From Chrysemys picta bellii (Eukaryota; Chordata; Testudines; Emydidae): a stretch of 64,000 nt of DNA. The position numbers and the translations under genes were made by a program. Position 1 is the stretch's first letter, and each line of letters opens with the position of its first letter. This document shows positions 11,751 to 22,045 of the stretch, in pieces. Below the pieces are notes generated by a model. That model saw only the letters and a list, made by a program, of their open reading frames with translations, did no database searches and was not told the DNA's origin. The stretch is from the NCBI RefSeq assembly GCF_011386835.1, contig NC_088792.1, positions 40,662,882-40,726,881 of the forward strand. The letters run 5' to 3'.

Positions 11751-13029
11751 TTGAAGGGGATACATACTCCTTCCCAGGGGTATTAGAAAGAGATTGAAGT
11801 CCTGCAAATGAAATAAATGGGGAGCCAGAAGGAAGAGGGGGTGAAAGAAGATTCCTTGAAGGAAATGGAAATATTTTGCCTTGAAACCAGAAGCAAAGAT
11901 ACAAACAGAAAGGTACTATGTGTGAACAAAGCAAGTGAACCAAGAAAAACACATGAAAAAGTTACATTGTTTAACTGAAAGTGGTTTTGTGATGGTTCTC
12001 TGAGTACCCAGGGCTCTGAGTCACTTTGTTAACCCCCTGCCATCAGTGTGAGGGATTCTTGCTTGTTCTTAGTTGAGTGTCAGCTCCCTAACACCACCAG
12101 CCTGTTAGTCCAGAGGAGAGAGCTTGAGTGGCTCAGCCAGCCCTTACACTTTGCAGGTTAACAATAGGTGCACCCCAAGTCCCTTTGAAGCATTCTCTTG
12201 AGGTATTCAGCCCCTGACCCTGGCCATTCACAGAAATATCAGGCCTGTTGGCCCCAAAGGACCAGCTTGTGCGATTCAGCTCAGGACCAGCACTTTGCTT
12301 AACACCGCAGCACTTGTTTTCCCTATGAATAAGGAGACATCAAAGGTTAGAGATTCAGGAGATAGTGAGTAAGGATATGGGGAAACAAATGGTTACATAT
12401 CAATAAAAACCATAACATGCTTTCCAGAGACTAAATGTAACTATCAGGTTAGCTCCTGTCTAAAAAAAATTATCTCACCCAAAGTCTTTTTTCAGTGTTT
12501 TCAACCAAGGTTGGCTGAGAGACCATCTTCATGAATGTAAACCCACTGCCAATTTATTTACAGTTGGTTCAGAGTGAGGGGGAGTCTTCTTGGCCTCCCA
12601 CATATACCCCCAAAGTTCATTGTCAGTACTCAGACAGGATAATCACCCATGGCTTGTTTTTCTTGTTGACTTCACATTTCGTTATTAATATTTGACTTTG
12701 TATGTAAATAGGTATTCACTGTGTTAGCTTCCAATGCTTAATTTACATTCCAACAGAGAGAAACATTTCTTACCTCTGGTTTGGAGGAAAACCTGTTTTC
12801 CACCTCTGCTGGTGACTAATGCCTTGATACAGACTTTAACAACATTTTCAGTATACATACACATAACTTCTCACATAATATTGTTGTGAAATATACGTAT
12901 AGTTAGTAAGGACTAGTGTGACCTGGCTTTCATTTAATACCTCATATGTTTTTCTTTAGTAAGCCAGCATGTACATATCAGAATCAAGATATTCCCATAA
13001 CCCCCTTGCCAGTTGCCATTAAGGGGTAC
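11751..13029. other. Unclassified, possibly LTR-retroelement-derived
   Basis: No gene. The moderately GC-rich stretch 11990-12320 followed by AT-rich DNA to about 12990 resembles dispersed turtle sequence that I associate with retroelement LTR or leader regions in minus orientation, but no TG...CA ends or polypurine tract can be fixed. Confidence 0.25.
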
Positions 13030-13270
13030 TTGGGTCACAGGTTTTAAACTGATTTAGTTAAACCAGTGTAAAAGGGCTGTGTGTACACTATTATTTTGGT
13101 TTAAAATCAGGCTTAGCTTTAATCAATTCCTAATTCATTTAAACTAAATTCAAATAAGCCTGCTTTAAAACAAATTGAGAGTGTCCATGAAGCTTTTTCC
13201 ACTGGCTTAACTGAATCAGTTTAAAAATCACACGTAACTTAAACTGGTGCAACTTTTTTGCATATACAAG
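13030..13270. mobile_element. Degenerate MITE rich in GGTTTAAA motifs
   Basis: Inward-facing variants of TTAAACTGATTTAGTTAAAC (13045-13064) and ACTGAATCAGTTTAAAAA (about 13209-13226) form a near palindrome. GTGTGTACACTA and the composition match the group of non-autonomous elements with CTTGTCTACA-type ends. Termini are decayed. Confidence 0.55.
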
Positions 13271-16200
13271 TCCTATTGTCAAGAGATCCCACCCTTGAAG
13301 ATCCAAACAGGCTTTGACATGAGTCTGGAGGGTAGGAGAAAATGCATATTATACCCATTTTTCATGTTACAAGATGCAAAGTAATCTATTTATAATACAG
13401 TGCATCACATTCTTAGTCATTCTCATGAAATTTCTATGGATCCAGGTACTGCCAACAAGTTAAACAGAAACAGGAACATAAACCTGTAACATTAGCTTCA
13501 TCGTCTAAAAACAATATTAGGAATCAGCTGGCAGCAGTTTCCTTGCTGGGAAAATTCTTCCCCAAGGGGAAATGTGGTTACAGTTTCTAAGGACTGAAAA
13601 TTTCATTAAATGTAATATGACCCTTGAATGCTAAAGCTACAATGCCATGAGTTTGGAAAGTATCATAGCAGCAGTGTATATTCCTTTAATACACAATCCA
13701 ATTTGGCTCTATGCTTATCGTTCAATTTTTATAAACATCATGAACTTTAATATCGGTAACCTTCCAAGTGTGCTTACACAGGAACAATTTTATCTTGTAG
13801 CTAAAAAAATAAAACCCCACCAAAATAAATTATATATCCCAAATTTCACAGTTACTGAAATGAGACGTAGGAGTCGAGGTCGATATCCCAGAAATGCATT
13901 ATGCATATGATTGTATGATTTCTCCAAATTCTAATTGCCAATTTCAAAGTGAACTACGTTAATGAAAAAAACAAGCAGTTGCTGTAACCCTTGACTTGAT
14001 CTATATTTAATGAGTATTGACAGGCTTCTTTATTTTTATGTGGAAGGCAATAATTGCACTCCATCTGCTCCCAGTTAAATGGAACTAATTCAATTGTTAG
14101 ATTACAAATGTAAAACACTAAGCTATAAATACATTGGGTTGAAATGGACCCTGGGCAAATTTCCTCCCCAATTGCTAATAGGAGCTAATAGAATCAATTT
14201 GAAGCTGAGTTAAATCCAATATATAAACTAGTGCATGACATGGTATAAACACTACATTGAAAATTAATGTACCTTTATATGTTGGTAATGTGTGGTATTA
14301 CAATTGATATGATGAGTTATGCTGATTTCATACTTAAATCAAAGATGAAAAAACTATCCAGCACAATCGACCTGATCTTGTGAGGTGCTGAGCAACCTCA
14401 ACTCTCTTTGAAGTCAATGGATGTGTAAAGCAGAACACCCTGCAGAATCAGGTCCTGTAATAGCGCTGGCCCTGACACTTGCCATAGATCACCAGCAATA
14501 TCGATCCATTAAAATGATACCATATGGTACGTGAAACAAGTGTGTAAATTATCCACTGTTGCAGTTATAGCCTTGACATTCAACATGTTTCTTATTCGTT
14601 CCCACCATCCTCCCCCCAAAAAAGTCAATTTCCAAATGTGCTGCTGCAAATTTTGCAACCTTAGAACAGCTAGAGAGACAGACAAAGCCCTGAACAAATG
14701 GCTCCTTGGTAAACTAAATTGAGAGAGCTGAACCAAACCACTAGAGCATCATAGATTTCGACTAGGTAACATTGCAATAAAATACTAAGTAGCACAAGGG
14801 ATGTCCTTATAATGAGAATATAGTTTTCAAGAGGAGATGAGAAAGACTGATGGAAATAAGAACAAAACCTAACGAAGGAAATACAAAACATTAATCTGCC
14901 CCTCCATCTCTAACATGGGCTATAATTCACGTATTCACCTAAAGATTTTATCAACAGAAAAAGGCCTTGAACAATACAGTCATCTTGTCCATTTCCCTCT
15001 GTCAATGCAAAGTATTGCCTGGGCCCAGCAGTGGGGGGATCACTGAGCACACCGAAGAGACCCTGCTCTCAGTTCAAGTGCCTGGTCCCAACATAGCCTG
15101 CAGCAACCCAGAGATGCAATTGCAGAGGAAGTCCTGCTCAGTCTCAGGCGGGAACATGCCCAGTGTGAATGGTATCTTCCAGGAATTTAGCTGCTAAAAT
15201 CTAAGTCTCTACTGAGCATGTGAGAACTTCAATTTTCAAAGGTTTATTACTTTACCAAATTGGAGTGGATTTTCAAGACAGGGAAAGGCATATCTCTGAC
15301 ACAAAAAACAACCCCCTGCCAAATTTCAAGTCCATTTTCCAAGAGATAGGGGCAGTAAAGCTCTTCAAAAAAATTAAAATAAATAAATAAAAAGGACACC
15401 TGCATTTTTTTTAACATGGACAAAACAACATATATTTCCCTAATTTTATTCTCAGAAATGGCTGAACCATTTTGGGGCTGAATTTTTTTTTTAAAAGGCC
15501 TAATACAGACATGGAAAATTTCAGCCTGAACAGTTAAAGTTTGGTAAATTTATAAGCAACAGAAAACATGGTCTTATAATGGGAAGTGTCAGACAGCCTT
15601 AATAAAACATGGTATTATCAGCCCTGCCTATAATATTTTCCCCCTGGCTACCAGAGAATCAAAACTATTTAATAATTTATTCAGCATAAATATATAACAA
15701 AGATATTAATGTAGCACCTCATTTTAAAATATCCAGGAATGTTTTCAAGACAATACACGTAGGTTGTAATTTTTGAAATACAGATAAGAACCTACATATT
15801 TTTAGTGTACCATTCTTATTCCTCCTGACTTTCTAGAAGCAAACATTCATTTTTTCCATGAAATTGAGCCAAGACATTTTCAAGAAGTTTCTTTTAGCTG
15901 GATGTAAATATTTTATATATTTTAGTTCTGTGATTCATATAAATGCTGAAAGGATAGATGATCCATAAAATATGAAGATGCAAAATGAGGACTTGTAATA
16001 AAAAGCTCCCATTTTATTTACCATTTTTCTGGTTCTTTATTAACCCTCCCCGCTCCCAAATTTAAAGGATTTGAGTTGTTAAAACAACCCCATTTCTTGT
16101 GTCAGTGTGAAAACAATTCAATTAAATTCCATTATGTAAATATGTTACTGATTTTAAATGGAGATGACAAATGCTCATTAAGGGACTCCTTAGAATATGT

Positions 16201-16479
16201 TTTATTGATCAGACAGATAATAACTGTTACATTATGGTTTACAATATGAAAGCCTACCAAAGGCAAGAGACATGCTGGAATCCTCTCAAACGAAGCTGGA
16301 GGCCTCTCCCTGGAGGCCTCTGTCTGCTCCATCCCTATCACCCACACCCCACTCCACCCCACCCAAGATCACTTGTAAATGGAGTTTCACTAGGAAGATT
16401 GGCTGGCAACAAACCACCTCCTTTTCACCTTAAGAACAGTGTCATGATTTTCCTTCACTCCTGGTGATTGGGATAATGT
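13271..16479. other. Anonymous intergenic DNA
   Basis: No supported gene over about 3.2 kb. It holds an ancient palindromic-type repeat remnant at 14365-14460 (CCTGATCTTGTGAGGTGCTG ... GCAGAATCAGGTCCTG) and the first copy of an exact 49-bp duplication at 15767-15815. A short frame at 16171-16467 is uninterpreted. Confidence 0.4.
15767..15815 (+). repeat. 49-bp exact duplicated segment, copy 1
   Basis: Identical to 17219-17267 over 49 bases (starts TAATTTTTGAAATACAGATA, ends TTAGTGTACCATTC) in the same orientation, about 1.45 kb apart. The flanks do not match. Confidence 0.95.
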
Positions 16480-17175
16480 CAGTAGCGGTGTTTATATGGG
16501 GGGGATGGGACAGGGCAATGAGGGTGCAGCCCAGGAAGGCTTTATTCTCAGTAAGGGAGCATATCTAGAAATACTGGAATTCAGGGATTCTCCCTACAGT
16601 CTGTTCCCCCACCTCATCCATAACCTGAAAGAAGAGGAACTGACAACCAATGGAATAAAAGGCGGCATTCTAAAGAGATATGGCTTACAGTGAGGTTTCA
16701 TTACAGTAAATACTCACTGAAATATGTTGAAGCTAAATTGGAGGAGATTTCTGCTCCACTTCCCTATAGCTCTAGTACTAGAAACCTACATAAAGCCTAA
16801 GTAATCAAGAAGCTGAGTCCTTTGAAGGAGTTTAGGAAAGAAAAATGTCACCATTGTGCTGTTTTGACAACTGTTAAAATTATGATCTATTATTTCACGT
16901 TCTCAGGAATTTCCTGGTCCAGCTTGCATGCTAGGGGCTCTGTAGGGAAGCCTGCAATCTGGATCAAGCAGCAGTCAGTTTGCAACCAGCCAGTCAGCCC
17001 AGAGTAAGATGGGGGGAATTGTGCCTCTCTGCTTTAGGGAGCAGCTGTGTTGTCTCTCTCTGTTCTAGGGTTCTTGTGGGTTATCATTCTGAATTCTAAA
17101 AAATAAAGTAGAGTAACACTGCAACCTTCTAGAAACTCTGTTTTATCTTCTCCTCAGTGTATATGCTGTGACCAT
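16480..17175 (+). mobile_element. Possible solo LTR of an LTR retrotransposon
   Basis: The stretch ends with an AATAAAGTAGAG polyadenylation-like signal (17103 on) followed by GAAACTCTGTTTTATCTTCT and GTGACCATAACA, a layout that resembles the R/U5 end of turtle Gypsy-type LTRs. No partner LTR, primer-binding site or target duplication could be fixed, so the left boundary is a guess. Confidence 0.3.
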
Positions 17176-17218
17176 AACACCCACAACCCAGGAGCATGCT
17201 CCTATTCCAACCTATAGA

Positions 17219-17267
17219 TAATTTTTGAAATACAGATAAGAACCTACATATTTTTAGTGTACCATTC
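17219..17267 (+). repeat. 49-bp exact duplicated segment, copy 2
   Basis: Second copy of 15767-15815. It is flanked by CCTATAGA on the left and CCATATAGATG on the right, which share a TATAGA core, as expected if the piece was captured during repair of a break here. Confidence 0.95.
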
Positions 17268-18685
17268 CCATATAGATGGGAACTCTAGTTGCTGTCCCTC
17301 CATGAGCCCTCTGCAAAGATTTCCAACCACTTAATCCATATATTCATGGCCCCCAAAACCCCCAATGGGGCTTTGCGGGGCACAGGGCTCTGCAGTGGTG
17401 GATCCAGTTGCAGGATGGGGACCTTAGTAACAAGATGTTTGTTCTTGTAAGTCATCTATACAGTACTTCCTATAACATTCTGGACTCATGTGCATGGACT
17501 GTGCCCCTTGCCCTGCCCCTGCTGCCCGAGCCACCCCTTCAAAAGACACTATAGCCTTCAATGACGTAACTGTGAACAAGGACTCACTGCAGTACCACCT
17601 TGTGCTATAAAATTGTATTGGAGAAAGCATACATGTTGTTTCAGAGTGTATTAATAATCTGAAAAAAAATGAAAAGAATCAGTGTCAACTCCTGCTGTCT
17701 TAACAAACTAGCTTTGCCTACAAGTTTGGTTATGCGTGTTAACATAATTCAGTGCTGTGCACTCTGTCCCATCCTCCCCTCCCTTCTGAAGTTATTGCCG
17801 TGTGTTCTGCTTCCCAATGATTGCCTTAATAGCTTTTTGAAAAAATAGTTCTTATTTTATGATGAAAAAGTCACCTCCGTCTCCTGTTTACTTTTACCCC
17901 TCAGATTACATGTTAAGTGGCATTATCTTGTCATCTAGATTGTGTCATGTGCCTAGGTGTGAGAGAGAGAGGAACGATCTTGGGCTTCGCACAGAAAAGA
18001 AATGGTGCTCTTTTCCCCCCAAAATGTTAACCTAGTTCAAGGACTTTCATATAATGTTAAACAACCTCTCCCTTTTGCTGGATAGCTCTGGAATAGCATT
18101 ATATGCACATTGGTTTTGATTTAAAATAAAATAAATTAGCCTGGCTTATATATGACAAATAAGCTATATCAGCTCTGCAAAAATGTGTCCCATAAAAATG
18201 TGTTTGGCATTTCTGTATCTGGAATAGAAATCAGGAACAAAAATAGTGCCTATGTACAGTAGCCACTTTTCAGGTTAAAAAAAATAATATTTAAGGCCAT
18301 TTTATCTTTCTTAAAATCAGTATGGAATATTAAGGATTAATTATTAGTTAAAAATTCTTATTGATTTTAAATTATTTTATGTTATACCACTATAAAAAGG
18401 CACATAAAATTTGTATGAGATTAACCATACTTTATATAGGTGCTGTTATTTAGCCAGTTTCTGTAATGTCCTTTAATCTCAACATCCAAAACAATTAAAT
18501 GAGAAGGTATGAAGCCCAGCCTAGACACACTATTTCATTAATGTGGAATGTAATAAATTCTCATAGCCACTTACAAGTTACTAGCCAATAGAACATGACT
18601 TCTCTTTAGTTCAGATCCTCAACTGTGCTATGGCTTACTTTTACTTTGCACTATTAGGGATGCTAAATAACAAATAAATAAATTA
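17268..18685. other. Anonymous AT-rich intergenic DNA
   Basis: No gene or nameable repeat. A minus frame at 17424-17630 shows no domain. Confidence 0.4.
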
Positions 18686-18871
18686 ACAGAGATATCCTAT
18701 CTCCTAGAACTGGAAGGGACCTTGAAAGGTCATCGAGTCCAGCCCCCTGCCTTCACTAGCAGGACCAAGTACTGATTTTGCCCCAGATCCCTAAGAGGCC
18801 CCCTCAAGGATTGAACTCATACTCCTTGGTTTAGCAGGCCAATGCTCAAACCACTGAGCTATCCCTCCCCC
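18686..18871 (-). mobile_element. Cry I-type tRNA-derived SINE
   Basis: On the minus strand it starts GGGGAGGGATAGCTCAGTGG, a tRNA-like A-box head, followed by a B-box-like GTTCAATCC. The body ends in CTTGGTCCTGCTAGTGAAGG and GACCTTTCAAGGTCCCTTCC, the tail that this SINE shares with CR1 LINEs. tRNA head plus CR1 tail is the diagnostic structure of the cryptodire turtle PolIII/SINE. Length about 185 bp, near full length. Confidence 0.88.
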
Positions 18872-19050
18872 TGCTTTATAGCCTACCTGGCTAATTGGCC
18901 ATGGCAGGATCACCCGGGTATAAATAGCTCATAGAAAGTACAATGCCAAACCCCTCCTGTTGGTAGCTGGTGTCACTGAAGGGGAGACCTTAGGATTCAA
19001 CGATCCCCAGTTGCCATAATAGCTTTCTGGGGATACAGGCAGCCAGTACA
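18872..19050. other. Flank of the nested hAT/pogo cluster
   Basis: GC-moderate sequence without a gene. Together with 22046-22280 it is continuous host sequence into which the hAT MITE inserted at AATTAGAG. Confidence 0.4.
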
Positions 19051-19242
19051 AATTAGAGCAGTGATTCTCAACCAGTGGTACATGTACCCCTGGGGGTACA
19101 CAGAGGTCTTCCAAAGGATACAACTCATCTAGATATTTGCCTAGTTTTACAACAGGCTACATAAAAAGCTCTAATGAAGTCCGTACAAACTAAAATTCAA
19201 TACAAACAATGACTTGTTTCTACTGTTCCATATACTGTATTT

Positions 19243-19330
19243 TCTGGCGTATAAGACTACTTTTTAACCCAGGAAAATCTTCTCAAAAGTAGGGGGTCGT
19301 CTTATACGCCGGGTGTCGTCTTATAGGGCG
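19243..19330. repeat. Subterminal repeats of the pogo element, left side
   Basis: GGCGTATAAGAC (19246-19257) is followed, in the opposite orientation, by GTCGTCTTATACGCC (19297 on) and GTCGTCTTATAGGGCG (19316 on). Repeated sites of this kind are likely transposase-binding sites. Confidence 0.8.
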
Positions 19331-19517
19331 GGTGCTGAAACTTCCGAGCCGGACTGGAGAATCTGCGGTCGCCGCATATGGTGGGGGGAGCTCAAAAACG
19401 GCCGCGGCCGCATCCCTGCCCGATGACGAGGTGAGGGGGCGCCTCACCGGGAAGGTGTAAATGAAGGGCGGAGCAAGCTGCAGGCGTCCGGGACGCCCGG
19501 GGTATGGAAAAAAGAGA

Positions 19518-19738
19518 TAGAGCGGCGCTGTGCCCAGAAAAACACGCCTCTTTCACCCGTCTGGCCCGCCTTGTATCCTATTACCGTACCTCCTTCTCTG
19601 CCTCTCAGATCTCGCTCCTGAGGACTGCAGTGAAGCGGCGCAGGCGCGCATGTGCGAGATCTGAGAGGCAGAGAAGGAGGTAATAGGATACAAGGGCGGG
19701 CCAGACGGGTGAAAGTGGCGTGTTTGCGCTACCGCTCT
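19518..19738. repeat. Large hairpin in pogo leader, about 70-bp stem
   Basis: Left arm 19541-19615 pairs with right arm 19654-19724 almost perfectly (for example CTCTGCCTCTCAGATCTCGC with GCGAGATCTGAGAGGCAGAG), interrupted by a 4-nt insertion (CGTA) in the left arm and a few small differences; weaker pairing continues outward to about 19518 and 19738. The loop is 38 nt and contains the GC-rich CGCGCATGTGCG motif. The stem explains why both strands show overlapping frames here; those frames are not genes. Confidence 0.92.
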
Positions 19739-19960
19739 GATAGTCTTGGAGACAGGGAGGGCTGGGCAGGCAGGGAGAGCTGACCAATCCAAGCAGGCTT
19801 TGTATACAACAACCAGCCAATCGCCGGTAAGGTACATCGCTTGCCGTGATTGGCTGGTTGTTGTATACTGGGTACCACATACAGTACAGCACCAGTGTCT
19901 GTACCTGTTCATACAGTATAGCACCAGTACATACAGTACAGTATACAAATGTCCAACAGT
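19645..19960 (+). promoter_or_regulatory. CCAAT-rich leader, probable transposase promoter
   Basis: Upstream of the transposase ATG are CGCGCATGTGCG (19645-19656, close to the NRF-1 consensus) and three CCAAT boxes: GACCAATCC near 19782, AGCCAATCG near 19815 and the inverted GATTGGCTGG at 19848-19857. No TATA box is obvious. CpG-rich, CCAAT plus NRF-1 promoters are typical of broadly expressed vertebrate genes; promoter function here is inferred. Confidence 0.5.
19802..19868. repeat. Perfect 21-bp stem hairpin in pogo leader
   Basis: GTATACAACAACCAGCCAAT(C) at 19802-19822 pairs exactly with 19848-19868 around a 25-nt loop. Each arm holds one CCAAT box, so the two boxes face each other. Confidence 0.93.
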
Positions 19961-21301
19961 CAAAACCCCATCATGGCTCCACCAGCAAGAAGAAAGAAAT
20001 ATGAAGCCAGTTTCAAACTTAAAGTTGTAAACTTTGCCATGGAACATAACAACTGCGCTGCTGCAAGACAATATGGAGTAACAGAAAAGATGGTTCGGGA
20101 CTGGAAAGCAAATGAAAAAGCATTAAAGAGTATGCCAGGGGGTAAGTGTGCATTAAGAAGAGGCACTCCACATTGGCCAGAACTCAAAAAACATGTAGCA
20201 GACATGGTGAATGAGCATCGCCAAAACGGTTATGTAGTGACACGAAATAAAATACATTTGTTTGCACTTCAGTGGGCCAAATCTAACCCAGATCACAGCA
20301 ACAGATTTAAGGCCACTGTATCCTGGTGTACTAGATTCATGGGAAGGCATAATATGGTACTGAGGCAAAAGATGAAAATTGCCCCAAAATTACCTGCAGA
20401 TCTTGATAGCAAAGTAAATAGTTTCCATCGATACGTAATACAACAGCGCACTAAACATGGCTATGCGTTAAGTAGTATTGGAAATATGGATGAAACTCCA
20501 ATGAATTTTGATATGGTTGGAAATAAAACTGTCCATCAAAAAGGTGAAAAAACAATTTTAATTAAAACAACAGGACATGAGAAGTCCAGTTTTACAGTGG
20601 TACTAGGATGCACAGCTGATGGCGCCAAACTGAGACCAATGATTATTTTTAAAAGAAAAACAATGCCGAAATTCAAGTTCCCTGTTGGTTGTTTTGTACA
20701 TGTGAATGAAAAAGGCTGGATGGATGAAGAAGGGGTAAAGCTATGGCTTGATAATGTATGGAGCAGGCGACCAGGTGGACTTATTCAAAAATGTAGTCTA
20801 CTGGTGTGGGATATGTTCAGGGCTCATTTAACTCCCAGCACCAAGCAAATGCTTGCAAGACTAAACACAGATGCAGCAGTTATTCCTGCAGGATTGACAT
20901 CGTTGGTACAGCCACTGGATGTGTGCCTAAACAAGCCATTTAAAGATCGCATTCAAGAACAGTGGAATGAATGGATGGTTAGTGGCAAAAAGTCATTCAC
21001 AAAAGGAGGAAACATGCGTGCTCCACAGTTGGATGTTTTGTGCAAGTTTGTCATAAAAGCCTGGAATGATATTGATGCAGAAACAGTAATCAAGTCTTTC
21101 AAGAAGTGTGGCATATCAAATTCATTAGATGGTATGGAGGACGACTACTTGTGGCAAGATGAAGAGGAAGCCGAAGCTGAGACCACACCATCTGATACGG
21201 AATTCGATCCATACGATGACTGCCTTACAAATGTATCACAAGATGTCATTGATGTACTTATGATATCAGATGACGAACAGGAGGATTTTGAAGGCTTTTA
21301 A
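19949..21301 (+). CDS. Pogo/Tigger-type transposase
   Basis: Cut-and-paste DNA transposase that would bind the element's ends in the nucleus and join excised DNA at TA. Residues about 14-60 form a helix-turn-helix of the Brinker/CENP-B N-terminal kind (KYEASFKLKVV ... AARQYGVTEKMVRDWK); residues 69-141 form a second, Tc5/CENP-B-like DNA-binding domain (RRGTPHWPELKK ... WCTRFMGRHN). The DDE_1 catalytic core follows: Asp181 in MDETPMNFD, Asp288 in WDMFRAHLT and Asp324 in VQPLDVCLNKPF. The last two are 35 residues apart, the pogo DD35D pattern, so all three metal ligands are kept. Residues 395-450 are a strongly acidic tail. Length 450 aa is normal for the family and there is no stop or frameshift. 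A second in-frame ATG at 19973 (442 aa, starting MAPPARRKK) has the better Kozak context (A at -3, G at +4) and may be the real start. An ATTAAA near 21642 could serve as polyadenylation signal. Confidence 0.93.
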   Translation: MSNSQNPIMAPPARRKKYEASFKLKVVNFAMEHNNCAAARQYGVTEKMVRDWKANEKALKSMPGGKCALRRGTPHWPELKKHVADMVNEHRQNGYVVTRNKIHLFALQWAKSNPDHSNRFKATVSWCTRFMGRHNMVLRQKMKIAPKLPADLDSKVNSFHRYVIQQRTKHGYALSSIGNMDETPMNFDMVGNKTVHQKGEKTILIKTTGHEKSSFTVVLGCTADGAKLRPMIIFKRKTMPKFKFPVGCFVHVNEKGWMDEEGVKLWLDNVWSRRPGGLIQKCSLLVWDMFRAHLTPSTKQMLARLNTDAAVIPAGLTSLVQPLDVCLNKPFKDRIQEQWNEWMVSGKKSFTKGGNMRAPQLDVLCKFVIKAWNDIDAETVIKSFKKCGISNSLDGMEDDYLWQDEEEAEAETTPSDTEFDPYDDCLTNVSQDVIDVLMISDDEQEDFEGF

Positions 21302-21712
21302 AGGGAAACTGTCACGCCAGCAAAACCTGTAAAAATACCGTAGCTTGCAGTTATGATGGGCGTTGCTAACTCGCCAGGGACTTGCCCGGCACTTGCTCTC
21401 TCTCTCTTGTTTGTTATCTTCCTCCTATCATCATCAGTTCCAGTTTGGTTGACAGCTTAGAAAACAAACAGCATGGCAGCTCCCATGGATTTATTGTCTT
21501 ATCCTTCCTTTCAGCTTTAGAGTGAATTAGGAAAAGTTTAATCCACTTGCACTGTTTTATGTTTACATGTTTGATGACAAACAGCCTTATGTTTATAAGT
21601 GACTGTTTTCCTGCTAAGTACCTGCATGTCATAAGCATTTGAATTAAAATTACCATATTGAAATCAAATCTGATGTTTTTTTAATTTTTTTTGGTGTGCG
21701 TTGGAAGAGGGG
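21302..21712 (+). other. Pogo element 3' untranslated region
   Basis: AT-rich tail between the transposase stop codon and the right subterminal repeats. The minus frame at 21414-21656 has no recognisable domain. Confidence 0.6.
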
Positions 21713-21811
21713 TAGTCTTATACAGCGAGTATATCCCAAACTCTATATTTTAACTGGAAAAGTTGGGGGTCGTCTTATACGCCCAGTCGTCTTATACGCC
21801 GGAAAATACGG
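21713..21811. repeat. Subterminal repeats and right TIR of the pogo element
   Basis: GTAGTCTTATACAGCG (21713 on), GGGTCGTCTTATACGCC (21766 on) and AGTCGTCTTATACGCCGG (21785 on) repeat the same 12-bp core. The last is part of the terminal inverted repeat. Confidence 0.82.
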
Positions 21812-22045
21812 TACTATACAGTGAAATGTAAGTACAATATTTATATTCCTATTGATTTATTTTATAATTATATGGTAAAAATGAGAAAGTATGCACTTAA
21901 TTCAGTAATAGTGTGCTGTGACAATTGCATTTGTATGTCAGACAAGTAGTTATTATGTGAGGTGTAATTTGGGGGTATGCAAGACAAATCAGACTCCTGA
22001 AAGGGGTACAGTAGTCTGGAAAGATTGAGAGCCACTGAATTAGAG

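Larger units (their letters stand above)
19235..21811 (+). mobile_element. Apparently intact pogo/Tigger-type DNA transposon, 2577 bp
   Basis: The ends match as inverted repeats over at least 23 bp with two differences (CTGTATTTTCTGGCGTATAA at the left; the right end read inward gives CCGTATTTTCCGGCGTATAA). A TA dinucleotide lies at both junctions (19233-19234, 21812-21813), the target used by Tc1/mariner-pogo elements. The interior holds a GC-rich leader with two hairpins and one uninterrupted transposase frame. Further GTCTTATAC-type motifs lie inside both ends. Matching ends and an open gene point to a recent insertion. Confidence 0.93.
19059..22037. mobile_element. hAT MITE (about 400 bp) interrupted by a pogo element
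   Basis: Left end CAGTGATTCTCAACC and right end GATTGAGAGCCACTG are inverted repeats of the CAGTGGTTCTCAACC type. An exact 8-bp duplication, AATTAGAG, lies at 19051-19058 and 22038-22045, which is the hAT target-site signature. Removing the pogo element (19235-21811) and one TA leaves about 400 bp with no coding capacity. The pogo insertion is therefore younger than this element. Confidence 0.93.

Noticed and set aside
18686..18871. tRNA gene
   Set aside because: The A- and B-box-like parts belong to a SINE with a CR1-like tail; no cloverleaf with acceptor stem is seen.
19553..20071. 172-codon minus frame over the pogo leader
   Set aside because: Shadow of the hairpin arms and of the transposase N-terminus.
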